Assembly: GCA_020697025.1 (NCBI GenBank)
Contig: JAJFBO010000017.1
Coordinates: 1-10,579 of the forward strand
DNA length: 10,579 bases
From: Burkholderiales bacterium
GTDB taxonomy: Bacteria; Pseudomonadota; Gammaproteobacteria; Burkholderiales; UBA11063
Direction: 5' to 3'
In this document: positions 1 through 10,579 of the stretch, piece after piece
Position numbering within the stretch: position 1 is the first letter of the stretch
Layout of the letters: each line of letters begins with the position of its first letter
Translations under genes and position numbers: made by a program
Notes under the pieces: model-generated
What the model was told of the DNA's origin: nothing
Database searches by the model: none
The model's input: the letters and a program-made list of their open reading frames with translations, nothing else

Positions 1-1211
<1,211 letters not shown>

Positions 1212-1334
1212 TTAATTACGTTACATTTTTTTTTATGTATATTTATTGTTTTATTTTTTATATTTGCTTCTCCTATTTTAATGTATACACATAAACTAAC
1301 TATTTTTCTATCATTATAGTTTTATATATATTTA

Positions 1335-1358
1335 ATAAATAATATATATATTATTTAT
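1335..1358. repeat. 24-bp perfect palindrome in the rpl16-cox1 spacer
   Basis: The two 12-base halves (ATAAATAATATA and its reverse complement) match exactly, with no loop between them. It lies in the 210-bp, almost pure A+T spacer downstream of rpl16 and upstream of cox1, both read leftward. On the transcript it could form a hairpin used for processing or 3' end formation, or it may be a chance product of the base composition. Its function is not shown by the sequence. Confidence 0.55.
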
Positions 1359-1391
1359 ATATACATAATTATATAATTATTTTTTAATAAA

Positions 1392-1799
1392 CTATTTATA
1401 AACAAATTTAGTTAAAACTGGTAATTTAGATGATGCATTATAAAATATTTTCTTTGCATCAATTAATGAAATACCATCAATTTCAAATAAAATACGACCA
1501 GCTTTTATTTTACATATCCAAAATTCAGTAGCACCTTTACCTTTACCCATTCTCACTTCAGCAGGTTTACGACTAACAGGTATATCTGGGAAAATTCTAA
1601 TCCAAACTTTACCAATACGTTTAATTTTACGCATAATAGCTCTACGTGTTGCTTCTATTTGACGTGATGTTATTTTACCAGCTTCTACTGCTTTTATTCC
1701 ATATTTACCATAATTTAATTGATTACATCTTAATGATTTTCCTTTTGGCATAAAACCTTTTTGTGCTTTTTTATATTTTGTATATTTTGGTATAAACAT
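1392..1799 (-). CDS. rpl16: Mitochondrial ribosomal protein uL16
   Basis: This is uL16, a large-subunit protein that sits near the tRNA elbows and the peptidyl transferase centre. The 135 residues match the bacterial length (about 136). The N-terminus MFIPKYTKYKKAQKG fits the L16 start (PKRTKYRKxxKG type). The core carries the family stretch around residues 55-100: RRAIMRKIKRIGKVWIRIFP, then PVSRKPAEVRMGKGKG, followed by an ILFEIDG segment. The product is very basic. In bacteria rpl16 follows rps3 in the S10 operon. Here the neighbours are trnM upstream and cox1 downstream, so that ancestral linkage has been lost. The ATG is followed at once by recognisable L16 sequence, and the spacer before it contains only A+T-rich DNA. 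The stop is TAG. Identification is firm. Confidence 0.96.
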   Translation of the reverse strand: MFIPKYTKYKKAQKGFMPKGKSLRCNQLNYGKYGIKAVEAGKITSRQIEATRRAIMRKIKRIGKVWIRIFPDIPVSRKPAEVRMGKGKGATEFWICKIKAGRILFEIDGISLIDAKKIFYNASSKLPVLTKFVYK

Positions 1800-1945
1800 T
1801 TTATTTTATTTTTTTTTATTTTTATATATATATTATTATTTAATTATTTTTTATTATTTGAATATCTTAGTGAATGTATATAATAATTTAACATTATTAA
1901 TATTTAATAATATAACACTATTAATATTTATATAAATAATATAAT

Positions 1946-2019
1946 TGACGATAAAGGGACTTGAACCCCTGACATTTGGATTATGATTCCAATGTTATAA
2001 CCAACTAAACTATATCGTC
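1946..2019 (-). tRNA. trnM(cau): tRNA-Met (CAU), probably elongator
   Basis: It folds into a complete 74-nt cloverleaf. The acceptor GACGATA/TATCGTC has 7 pairs, the anticodon stem TTGGA/TCCAA closes the loop ATCATAA (anticodon CAU), and the T-stem AGGGG/CCCTT carries a TTCAAGT loop. The discriminator is A. The first base pair is G-C, and the anticodon stem lacks the three consecutive G-C pairs of bacterial-type initiators, so the elongator role is more likely. That choice is an inference. The gene lies between atp9 and rpl16 on the leftward strand and probably helps release both mRNAs. An initiator tRNA would have to be encoded outside this window. Confidence 0.93.
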
Positions 2020-2047
2020 TATATTTTTACTTAAATAAAAATATAAA

Positions 2048-2331
<284 letters not shown>

Positions 2332-2405
2332 TCCCTAATAGCTCAGCTGGTTAGAGCGAATGACTGTTAATCATTAGGTCGTAGGTTCGATTCCTACTTA
2401 GGGAG
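2332..2405 (+). tRNA. trnN(guu): tRNA-Asn (GUU)
   Basis: It is a complete 74-nt cloverleaf. The acceptor TCCCTAA/TTAGGGA is fully paired, the D-arm is GCTC/GAGC with an AGTTGG-like loop, and the anticodon stem AATGA/TCATT holds the loop CTGTTAA (anticodon GUU). The T-stem GTAGG/CCTAC has the loop TTCGATT, and the discriminator is G. It is the first rightward gene and is followed after 24 bases by trnY. Confidence 0.96.
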
Positions 2406-2429
2406 TGTTTTATAAAAGATTTAAAATTA

Positions 2430-2513
2430 GGAAAAGTGACGGAGTGGTTTAATGTGGCAGACTGTAAATCTGTTGTCTTATCGACATCGCAGGTTCGAAT
2501 CCTGCCTTTTCCA
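2430..2513 (+). tRNA. trnY(gua): tRNA-Tyr (GUA), type II with long variable arm
   Basis: It is an 84-nt tRNA with acceptor GGAAAAG/CTTTTCC and anticodon stem GCAGA/TCTGT around CTGTAAA (anticodon GUA). A bacterial-type long variable arm is present, with TGTC pairing to GACA across a five-base loop. The T-stem is GCAGG/CCTGC, and the discriminator is A. The retained long arm contrasts with the shortened one in trnL of this window. Confidence 0.96.
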
Positions 2514-2652
2514 TTTAAGAATTGATATTTCTATATGTTAAGTATATATATTTAATATTCTTTATCTTTATAGTAATTTATTATTAATTATAATTATTTA
2601 TATATAATAAGATATATAAAGCAATGTAATTATACATAATTATTTATTTAAA

Positions 2653-2674
2653 TATGTTATATATAATTAACATA
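2653..2674. repeat. Short inverted repeat in the trnY-trnI spacer
   Basis: TATGTTA and TAACATA can pair across an 8-base loop. The spacer 2514-2717 is otherwise A+T-rich with no recognisable gene. The stem includes the same AATATGTTATATA word that recurs at 2914-2926 in the trnE-5S spacer. The role is unknown, and chance is possible given the composition. Confidence 0.35.
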
Positions 2675-2717
2675 AAAGATATTATTATTGGGAAATAATT
2701 TTATTAAAAATATTGAT

Positions 2718-2791
2718 GGACCTATAACTCAGTCGGTCAGAGTAAACGCTTGATAAGCGTGAAGTCAGTAGTTCGAATCTACTTAGGTCCA
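2718..2791 (+). tRNA. trnI(gau): tRNA-Ile (GAU)
   Basis: It is a complete 74-nt cloverleaf. The acceptor GGACCTA/TAGGTCC is fully paired, the D-stem is ACTC/GAGT, the anticodon arm carries loop TTGATAA (anticodon GAU), and the T-stem AGTAG/CTACT has loop TTCGAAT. The discriminator is A. It reads AUU and AUC codons. AUA would need the second isoleucine tRNA found at 6293-6365. Confidence 0.96.
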
Positions 2792-2803
2792 TTTTTAATG
2801 AAT

Positions 2804-2876
2804 GTCCCTTTCGTCTAGTTGGTTAGGACAGTACCTTTTCATGGTATAAACATGAGTTCAAATCTCATAAGGGATG
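2804..2876 (+). tRNA. trnE(uuc): tRNA-Glu (UUC)
   Basis: It is a 73-nt cloverleaf beginning with the characteristic Glu sequence GTCCCTTTCGTCTAG. The acceptor GTCCCTT/AAGGGAT has a terminal G-U pair. The D-stem is GTCT/GGAC, the anticodon stem GTACC/GGTAT surrounds TTTTCAT (anticodon UUC), and the T-stem is ATGAG/CTCAT. The variable loop has four bases, and the discriminator is G. It lies 12 bases after trnI. Confidence 0.94.
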
Positions 2877-2914
2877 CCATTAATATTATTAACTATAATT
2901 AATATATTTATATA

Positions 2915-2951
2915 ATATGTTATATAATATATATTAATATATATAACATAT
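2915..2951. repeat. 12-bp inverted repeat in the trnE-5S spacer
   Basis: ATATGTTATATA (2915-2926) is the exact reverse complement of TATATAACATAT (2940-2951), with 13 A/T bases between. The surrounding spacer 2877-3152 is almost entirely A and T and shows no coding frame. The hairpin could mark processing of the trnE or 5S transcript, or be a compositional accident. Confidence 0.45.
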
Positions 2952-3152
2952 AATATAAACATATCAATTATATTTATAGGAAGAAAGGTATTTAGAAATA
3001 TTTAATTTTTATTGATATAAAATGTGATATAATATTAAAATATTTTAGATATAAATAATTATAGTATTGTTATTAACAATAAATAAATATAAAAAAGATT
3101 ATTATATATAATAAAGATCTATGTTTTAATAATAATATATAATAAGAGCATA

Positions 3153-3303
3153 AAATTTATAACCATATAAAAACTTGACTGTCTTTGTAAGAATGGAAAC
3201 ACCAGAAACCATATAGAATTCAAAAGGTGAAATATTCTTTATTCATAATTACTGCTGAAAAAGCGGGAAACATGAAACAGTTTAGTTCTATGGTTATAAA
3301 TTT
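3153..3303 (+). rRNA. rrn5: 5S ribosomal RNA, highly diverged mitochondrial form
   Basis: This is the small rRNA of the large-subunit central protuberance. Alignment by eye to bacterial 5S places CACCAGAAACCATATAGAAT against the loop B/C block CACCTGACCCCATGCCGAAC, and AGGTGAAA against AAGTGAAA. All helices can be drawn. Helix I has 15 perfect pairs (3153-3167 with 3289-3303), more than the usual 9-10. Helix II pairs AAGAAT with ATTCTT, helix III pairs CACC with GGTG, helix V pairs TTCAT with ATGAA, and helix IV pairs CTGCT with AGCGG around a GAAAA loop. About 120-130 nt would be normal, so the mature ends are probably inside the given limits. It lies between trnE and trnF, upstream of rnl rather than downstream as in bacteria. 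The main alternative, a fragment of another structural RNA, fits less well. Confidence 0.85.
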
Positions 3304-3314
3304 ATATTATTTAA

Positions 3315-3388
3315 GTTTGGATAACTCAGTCGGTTAGAGTAAAGGACTGAAAATCCTTAAGTCAGTGGTTCGAGTCCACTTCCAAACA
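3315..3388 (+). tRNA. trnF(gaa): tRNA-Phe (GAA)
   Basis: It is a 74-nt cloverleaf with acceptor GTTTGGA/TCCAAAC, D-stem ACTC/GAGT, anticodon stem AAGGA/TCCTT around CTGAAAA (anticodon GAA), and T-stem AGTGG/CCACT with loop TTCGAGT. The discriminator is A. It sits 11 bases after the 5S rRNA and about 40 bases before rnl, where tRNA cleavage would free both rRNA precursors. Confidence 0.97.
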
Positions 3389-3429
3389 AAATATAATAAG
3401 TGTAAAAATTAAAAATTAACATATAATAA

Positions 3430-6172
<2,743 letters not shown>

Positions 6173-6213
6173 CTATATGTTTTTTTTTATAAATATATAC
6201 ATACTTTATTTTT

Positions 6214-6287
6214 GCGGGTGTAGCTTAATTGGCTAAAGCGTCTGCCTTCCAAGCAGAATATTAAGAGTTCGATTCTCTTCATCCGCA
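6214..6287 (+). tRNA. trnG(ucc): tRNA-Gly (UCC)
   Basis: It is a 74-nt cloverleaf with acceptor GCGGGTG/CATCCGC, D-stem GCTT/AAGC, anticodon stem TCTGC/GCAGA around CTTCCAA (anticodon UCC), and T-stem AAGAG/CTCTT. The acceptor includes one G-U pair. The discriminator is A. It follows the 3' end of rnl by about 40 A+T-rich bases. Confidence 0.96.
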
Positions 6288-6292
6288 TTTTT

Positions 6293-6365
6293 AGGCTTAT
6301 AGTTTAATGGTTAGAACGTGCCGCTCATAACGGCAAAGTTGTAGGTTCAAATCCTATTAAGCCTA
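6293..6365 (+). tRNA. trnI(cau): tRNA-Ile (CAU), AUA-reading type with presumed lysidine
   Basis: It is a 73-nt cloverleaf with acceptor AGGCTTA/TAAGCCT, anticodon stem TGCCG/CGGCA around CTCATAA (anticodon CAU), and T-stem GTAGG/CCTAT. By anticodon alone it would be called Met. However, the body GGCTTATAGTTTAAT...CCGCTCATAACGG closely resembles, from memory, the plant-mitochondrial tRNA-Ile(CAU), in which C34 is changed to lysidine so that it decodes AUA. The genome uses AUA often, including in rpl6 and rpl18, so such a tRNA is needed. The modifying enzyme (TilS) is not in this window. A methionine role is the alternative. Confidence 0.8.
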
Positions 6366-6378
6366 TTTAATTTTTTTT

Positions 6379-6451
6379 GCCGAATTAGCTCAATTGGTAG
6401 AGCAACTGATTTGTAATCAGTAGGTCGTCAGTTCGATCCTGACATTCGGTA
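6379..6451 (+). tRNA. trnT(ugu): tRNA-Thr (UGU)
   Basis: It is a 73-nt cloverleaf with acceptor GCCGAAT/ATTCGGT (terminal G-U pair), D-stem GCTC/GAGC, anticodon stem ACTGA/TCAGT around TTTGTAA (anticodon UGU), and T-stem GTCAG/CTGAC. The discriminator is A. Only two bases separate it from the cox2 start codon, so tRNA 3' processing would define the cox2 mRNA 5' end. Confidence 0.96.
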
Positions 6452-6453
6452 AT

Positions 6454-7275
6454 ATGTTAAATATATTTTTAAATTTAACTAATACTGATGCTCCTTTACC
6501 TAATCAATTAGGTTTTCAAGATCCAGCAACACCAATTAGTTCAGGTATTATTGATTTACATAATGAAGTTTCTTTTTATTTAATAATAGTATTAACTACT
6601 GTTACATGGGTTATTATTAGAATTGTATGGTTATTTAGTGCAAAAACATCTAAATTTTCACCATCTTGGATTTATTGGACACCTAAATTATATAATGGTA
6701 AACAACCAAGATTATTATTAAAACCAAAAAAATATACACATAATACAACTCTTGAAATAGTATGGACTATTACTCCTGCTATTATATTATTATTAATTGC
6801 TATACCATCATTTGCATTATTATATTCAATGGATGAATTAATTGATCCTGCAATGACAATTAAAGCAATTGGTCATCAATGGTACTGGACATATGAATAT
6901 TCTGATTATAATATTGATAACAAAGAATCATTAATAATCGATAGTTATATGTTACCTGAAGATTCTCTTCAAGAAGGACAATTCCGTTTATTAGAAGTAG
7001 ATAATCGTATTAAAGTACCTGTTAATACTCATATTAGATTAATAGCAACATCAACTGATGTTATCCATAGTTGGACAATTCCTTCTTTTGGTGTTAAAAT
7101 TGATGCTATTCCTGGAAGATTAAATCAAGTTTCTATGTTCATTCAACGTGAAGGTGTTTATTATGGACAATGTTCTGAAATATGTGGTGTAAATCATGGT
7201 TTTATGCCTATTGTTGTTGAAGTTGTTTCATTAGATGAATATATTAATTGGATTAATAGCCATATTAATAAATAA
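6454..7275 (+). CDS. cox2: Cytochrome c oxidase subunit 2
   Basis: This subunit of complex IV accepts electrons from cytochrome c through its binuclear CuA centre in the intermembrane space. The 273 residues include a short N-terminal segment, two membrane helices (about residues 38-62 and 100-126), then the aromatic [12 protein letters not shown] motif and the CuA domain. CuA ligands are visible: H205 in VIHSW, and C240, E242, C244, H248 and M251 in [13 protein letters not shown]. Length is typical for a protist or plant COX2 without presequence insertions or gene splitting. Trp is always TGG, which supports the standard code, and the stop is TAA. The ATG lies two bases after trnT, so the mRNA would be almost leaderless if cut there. 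rpl6 follows after 62 bases. Confidence 0.99.
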   Translation: MLNIFLNLTNTDAPLPNQLGFQDPATPISSGIIDLHNEVSFYLIIVLTTVTWVIIRIVWLFSAKTSKFSPSWIYWTPKLYNGKQPRLLLKPKKYTHNTTLEIVWTITPAIILLLIAIPSFALLYSMDELIDPAMTIKAIGHQWYWTYEYSDYNIDNKESLIIDSYMLPEDSLQEGQFRLLEVDNRIKVPVNTHIRLIATSTDVIHSWTIPSFGVKIDAIPGRLNQVSMFIQREGVYYGQCSEICGVNHGFMPIVVEVVSLDEYINWINSHINK

Positions 7276-7337
7276 TTTATATTTATAAATTATTTTATAA
7301 TTACTATATATTTAAAATATTTCAAAAAAAAATCGAT

Positions 7338-7856
7338 ATGTCACATATAGGTAAAAATGTTATAATGATACCTGATAATATAAAAATAGAAATTAATAAT
7401 AACTATTTAATAGTTATTGGGAAACTTGGAATATTAATAAAAAAAATACCAGAAAAAATAAAATTATTTAAAGATCAAAACAAATTAGTAATAAAATCAA
7501 CAGATAGGGCTCTTTGGGGAACATATAGAATGTTAATCAATAATATGATTATTGGTGTAAATAAAGCATTTATTGTTAAATTAAAATTAGTCGGGGTTGG
7601 ATATCGTGTTTTTATTGAAAATAGATATATTAAATTAAAATTAGGATATACAAATATAATTAAAATACCTATTCCTAATTCTATTAAGGTTAAGTGTATA
7701 AATAATACAATATTATATCTATATGGATTAGATATTCAAAAAATTAAAGAATATGCATATCAAATACGTTTATTTAAACAACCAGATCCTTATAAAGGTA
7801 AAGGTATTTTATTTGAAAATGAAAAAATAAATTTTAAAGAAGGTAAAAAAAAATAG
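7338..7856 (+). CDS. rpl6: Mitochondrial ribosomal protein uL6
   Basis: This is uL6, a two-domain large-subunit protein near the sarcin-ricin loop. The 172 residues match the bacterial length (about 177). The N-terminus MSHIGKNVIMIPDNIKIEI fits the L6 start (IGKxPIxIP). The second domain has LVGVGYR at 84-90, and the family signature PDPYKGKGI at 149-157 is intact near the lysine-rich C-terminus. Codon use is strongly A-biased, with many AAA and ATA codons, more so than in cox2. The stop is TAG, and the next ORF starts one base later, which reproduces the bacterial rplF-rplR neighbour pair. The upstream rps8 of the bacterial spc operon is absent and cox2 is there instead. No Shine-Dalgarno-like sequence precedes the ATG. 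Confidence 0.97.
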   Translation: MSHIGKNVIMIPDNIKIEINNNYLIVIGKLGILIKKIPEKIKLFKDQNKLVIKSTDRALWGTYRMLINNMIIGVNKAFIVKLKLVGVGYRVFIENRYIKLKLGYTNIIKIPIPNSIKVKCINNTILYLYGLDIQKIKEYAYQIRLFKQPDPYKGKGILFENEKINFKEGKKK

Positions 7857-7857
7857 T

Positions 7858-8154
7858 ATGAATAATTTAGTTAAATTAAATATAAATAAATCTAATAAAC
7901 ATATATATATTGATATTTATTTTAATAATATTAATATAACCACAATATCTTCTAATCATATATTTATTCAAAAACTTAATATATTTAATAAAATTATTAA
8001 TAAATTATTAAATAACCATATTAATTCATTTTTTCAAATTTTTATTGAAACAATGAAAGAATCTGGTATAAAATCTGTATATTTTGAAAAGAAATATTCA
8101 CATTTGTTTCGTTCTTTTTTAACAAGTTTTAACAAATATCATATATTTAATTAA
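7858..8154 (+). CDS. rpl18: Probable mitochondrial ribosomal protein uL18 (short form)
   Basis: This 98-residue ORF is probably uL18, the protein that anchors 5S rRNA to the large subunit. Two blocks match bacterial L18 by eye. NKHIYIDIYFNN (13-24) lines up with RHIYAQVI, and residues 63-96 (IETMKESGIKSVYFEKK then FRSFLTSFNKYHI) line up with IAERALEKGIKDVSFDR and the GRVQALADAAREAGLQF end. Its position one base after rpl6 is that of rplR in the bacterial spc operon. It is shorter than the bacterial protein (about 117) and lacks most of the basic N-terminal tail. The middle (30-60) is Asn/Ile-rich and poorly conserved. Mitochondrial rpl18 is known from jakobids and few others. The alternative is an unassigned ORF. 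Confidence 0.8.
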   Translation: MNNLVKLNINKSNKHIYIDIYFNNINITTISSNHIFIQKLNIFNKIINKLLNNHINSFFQIFIETMKESGIKSVYFEKKYSHLFRSFLTSFNKYHIFN

Positions 8155-8289
8155 TCTTTTAATAAATATAATTAATATTAAATATTGATTCTTTTTATTA
8201 AAAATAATAATTAACTACGATATTATTTAAGTTTAATATTGAAATGTATAAAATATAAATAATCATCTTATTTAAAAAATAAATATTAT

Positions 8290-8363
8290 GGGTATATAGC
8301 TCAGTTGGTTAGAGCATTGGACTTTTAATCCAATTGTCTTGGGTTCGAGTCCCAATATACTCA
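8290..8363 (+). tRNA. trnK(uuu): tRNA-Lys (UUU)
   Basis: It is a 74-nt cloverleaf with acceptor GGGTATA/TATACTC (one G-U pair), D-stem GCTC/GAGC, anticodon stem TTGGA/TCCAA around CTTTTAA (anticodon UUU), and T-stem TTGGG/CCCAA. The discriminator is A. It follows rpl18 across a 135-bp A+T-rich spacer in which no gene is seen. Confidence 0.97.
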
Positions 8364-8390
8364 AACAATATAATAATATTCTAAAATAAG

Positions 8391-8465
8391 ACTCGCTTGG
8401 TGGAATTGGTAGACACGACAGACTTAAAATCTGTTTATTTATCGGTTCGAGTCCGATAGCGAGTA
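8391..8465 (+). tRNA. trnL(uaa): tRNA-Leu (UAA) with shortened variable arm
   Basis: It has acceptor ACTCGCT/AGCGAGT, a leucine-type D-arm GTGGAATTGGTAGACAC, anticodon stem ACAGA/TCTGT around CTTAAAA (anticodon UAA), and T-stem ATCGG/CCGAT. Only six bases (TTATTT) separate the anticodon and T stems, so the long variable arm normal for leucine tRNAs is missing and the total is 75 nt. The discriminator A, a key leucine identity element, is retained. Identity as Leu is secure from the anticodon and D-arm. Confidence 0.94.
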
Positions 8466-8520
8466 ATGATTATTTATTTGTATTTTATAAAAAGTGTAAA
8501 ACAAGGAGATTAAATAATAT

Positions 8521-10096
<1,576 letters not shown>

Positions 10097-10110
10097 TATT
10101 TATTTTTTAT

Positions 10111-10184
10111 AGGTAATTAGCTCAATTGGCTAGAGCACCTCGTTTACACCGAGGGGGTTAATGGTTCAAATCCATTATTACCTA
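10111..10184 (+). tRNA. trnV(uac): tRNA-Val (UAC)
   Basis: It is a 74-nt cloverleaf with acceptor AGGTAAT/ATTACCT, D-stem GCTC/GAGC, anticodon stem CCTCG/CGAGG around TTTACAC (anticodon UAC), and T-stem AATGG/CCATT. The discriminator is A. It lies 14 bases after rns and 14 bases before nad4L, so its excision would separate the rRNA from the nad4L-rpl2 mRNA. Confidence 0.97.
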
Positions 10185-10198
10185 TCTTTTTTATATAA

Positions 10199-10507
10199 AT
10201 GATTATTGATTTAATTAAATATTTATATTTTATTATTATTTTATTTATTTTAGGTATAAGTGGTACTTTTTTAAATCGTAAAAATATAATTATAATGTTA
10301 ATGTCTATTGAATTAATGTTACTTGCTGTTAATTTAAATTTTATTATTTTTTCTATTTATTTAGATGATGAAATTGGTCAATTATTTGCATTATTTATAC
10401 TTACTGTTGCTGCTGCTGAATCTGCTATTGGTTTAGCTATACTTGTTGTGTTATATTATGTTAGAGGAACTATTGCTGTTCATTTTATGAATCTTATAAA
10501 AGGCTAA
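10199..10507 (+). CDS. nad4L: NADH dehydrogenase subunit 4L
   Basis: This small membrane subunit of respiratory complex I (NuoK homologue) takes part in proton translocation. The 102 residues match the family length of about 100. Three membrane helices are apparent, at about residues 3-24, 29-54 and 58-88. The two membrane glutamates essential in bacterial NuoK (E36 and E72 in E. coli) are present as E38 in [11 protein letters not shown] and E74 in [11 protein letters not shown]. The start ATG lies 14 bases after trnV. The TAA stop is followed one base later by the start of rpl2, which suggests a shared mRNA. No anomalies are seen. Confidence 0.98.
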   Translation: MIIDLIKYLYFIIILFILGISGTFLNRKNIIIMLMSIELMLLAVNLNFIIFSIYLDDEIGQLFALFILTVAAAESAIGLAILVVLYYVRGTIAVHFMNLIKG

Positions 10508-10508
10508 T

Positions 10509-10579
10509 ATGAAAACATTTAATCCTACTACTCCTTCTAATAGACATTGTATTCTTACATCTAATCAAAATTTATTTAA
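10509..10579 (+). CDS. rpl2: Ribosomal protein uL2, N-terminal fragment (cut by window end)
   Basis: Only 23 codons are visible, reading MKTFNPTTPSNRHCILTSNQ and then NLF. The opening matches the N-terminus of bacterial and mitochondrial L2, of the form K-x-(Y/F)-x-P-T-(T/S)-P-x-x-R. uL2 binds 23S rRNA domain IV and is needed for peptidyl transferase activity. The start is one base after the nad4L stop, so the two are probably co-transcribed. The frame is open to the right edge. Because so little is visible, the assignment rests on the KTFNPTTPxxRH block alone. Confidence 0.8.
   Translation, partial: MKTFNPTTPSNRHCILTSNQNLF

Noticed and set aside
3153..3303. RNase P RNA, tmRNA or an intron remnant as the identity of the structured RNA before trnF
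   Set aside because: The P4-type and tRNA-like elements expected of those RNAs were not seen, whereas the 5S loop B/C block and all five 5S helices fit in the right order.
8155..8289. A possible rps5 or other spc-operon gene after rpl18
   Set aside because: No open frame or recognisable motif is present in this 135-bp A+T-rich spacer.

Overview
The window is a piece of a gene-rich, A+T-rich protist mitochondrial genome. It carries cox1, cox2, nad4L and atp9, bacterial-type ribosomal protein genes (rpl16, rpl6, a probable rpl18, and the start of rpl2), near full-length bacterial-like large and small rRNAs, a divergent 5S rRNA, and eleven tRNAs. All frames read with the standard code: Trp is always TGG, and the visible stops are TAA or TAG. 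No introns are visible. A mitochondrial 5S gene together with rpl18, rpl6, rpl16 and rpl2 points to a deep-branching lineage with an unreduced genome, of the kind seen in jakobids, malawimonads and other free-living flagellates. I cannot name the species.

Layout. The left 2.3 kb is read leftward: atp9, trnM(cau), rpl16, then cox1, which runs off the left edge. From 2332 onward everything is read rightward, so the ~56 bp between atp9 and trnN is a divergent switch point. The rightward series is trnN(guu), trnY(gua), trnI(gau), trnE(uuc), 5S rRNA, trnF(gaa), rnl, trnG(ucc), trnI(cau), trnT(ugu), cox2, rpl6, rpl18, trnK(uuu), trnL(uaa), rns, trnV(uac), nad4L and rpl2, which is cut by the right edge.

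How the genes work together. cox1 and cox2 encode the catalytic and CuA subunits of complex IV, nad4L a proton-channel subunit of complex I, and atp9 the rotor ring of ATP synthase. The remaining genes build the mitochondrial ribosome and supply its tRNAs. A notable pairing is the 5S rRNA with a probable uL18, the protein that binds 5S in bacteria. tRNAs sit at most gene borders, often within a few bases, and probably serve as RNA-processing sites. rpl6 and rpl18 are one base apart, as are nad4L and rpl2.

The most noteworthy items are the highly diverged but foldable 5S rRNA (3153-3303), the short ORF that looks like rpl18 (7858-8154), a tRNA-Leu without its long variable arm, a CAU-anticodon tRNA that by sequence is an isoleucine tRNA, and an enlarged helix 44 in rns. 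No stretch over 300 bases lacks a gene. The larger spacers (1182-1391, 2514-2717, 2877-3152) are nearly pure A+T and hold only short palindromes.
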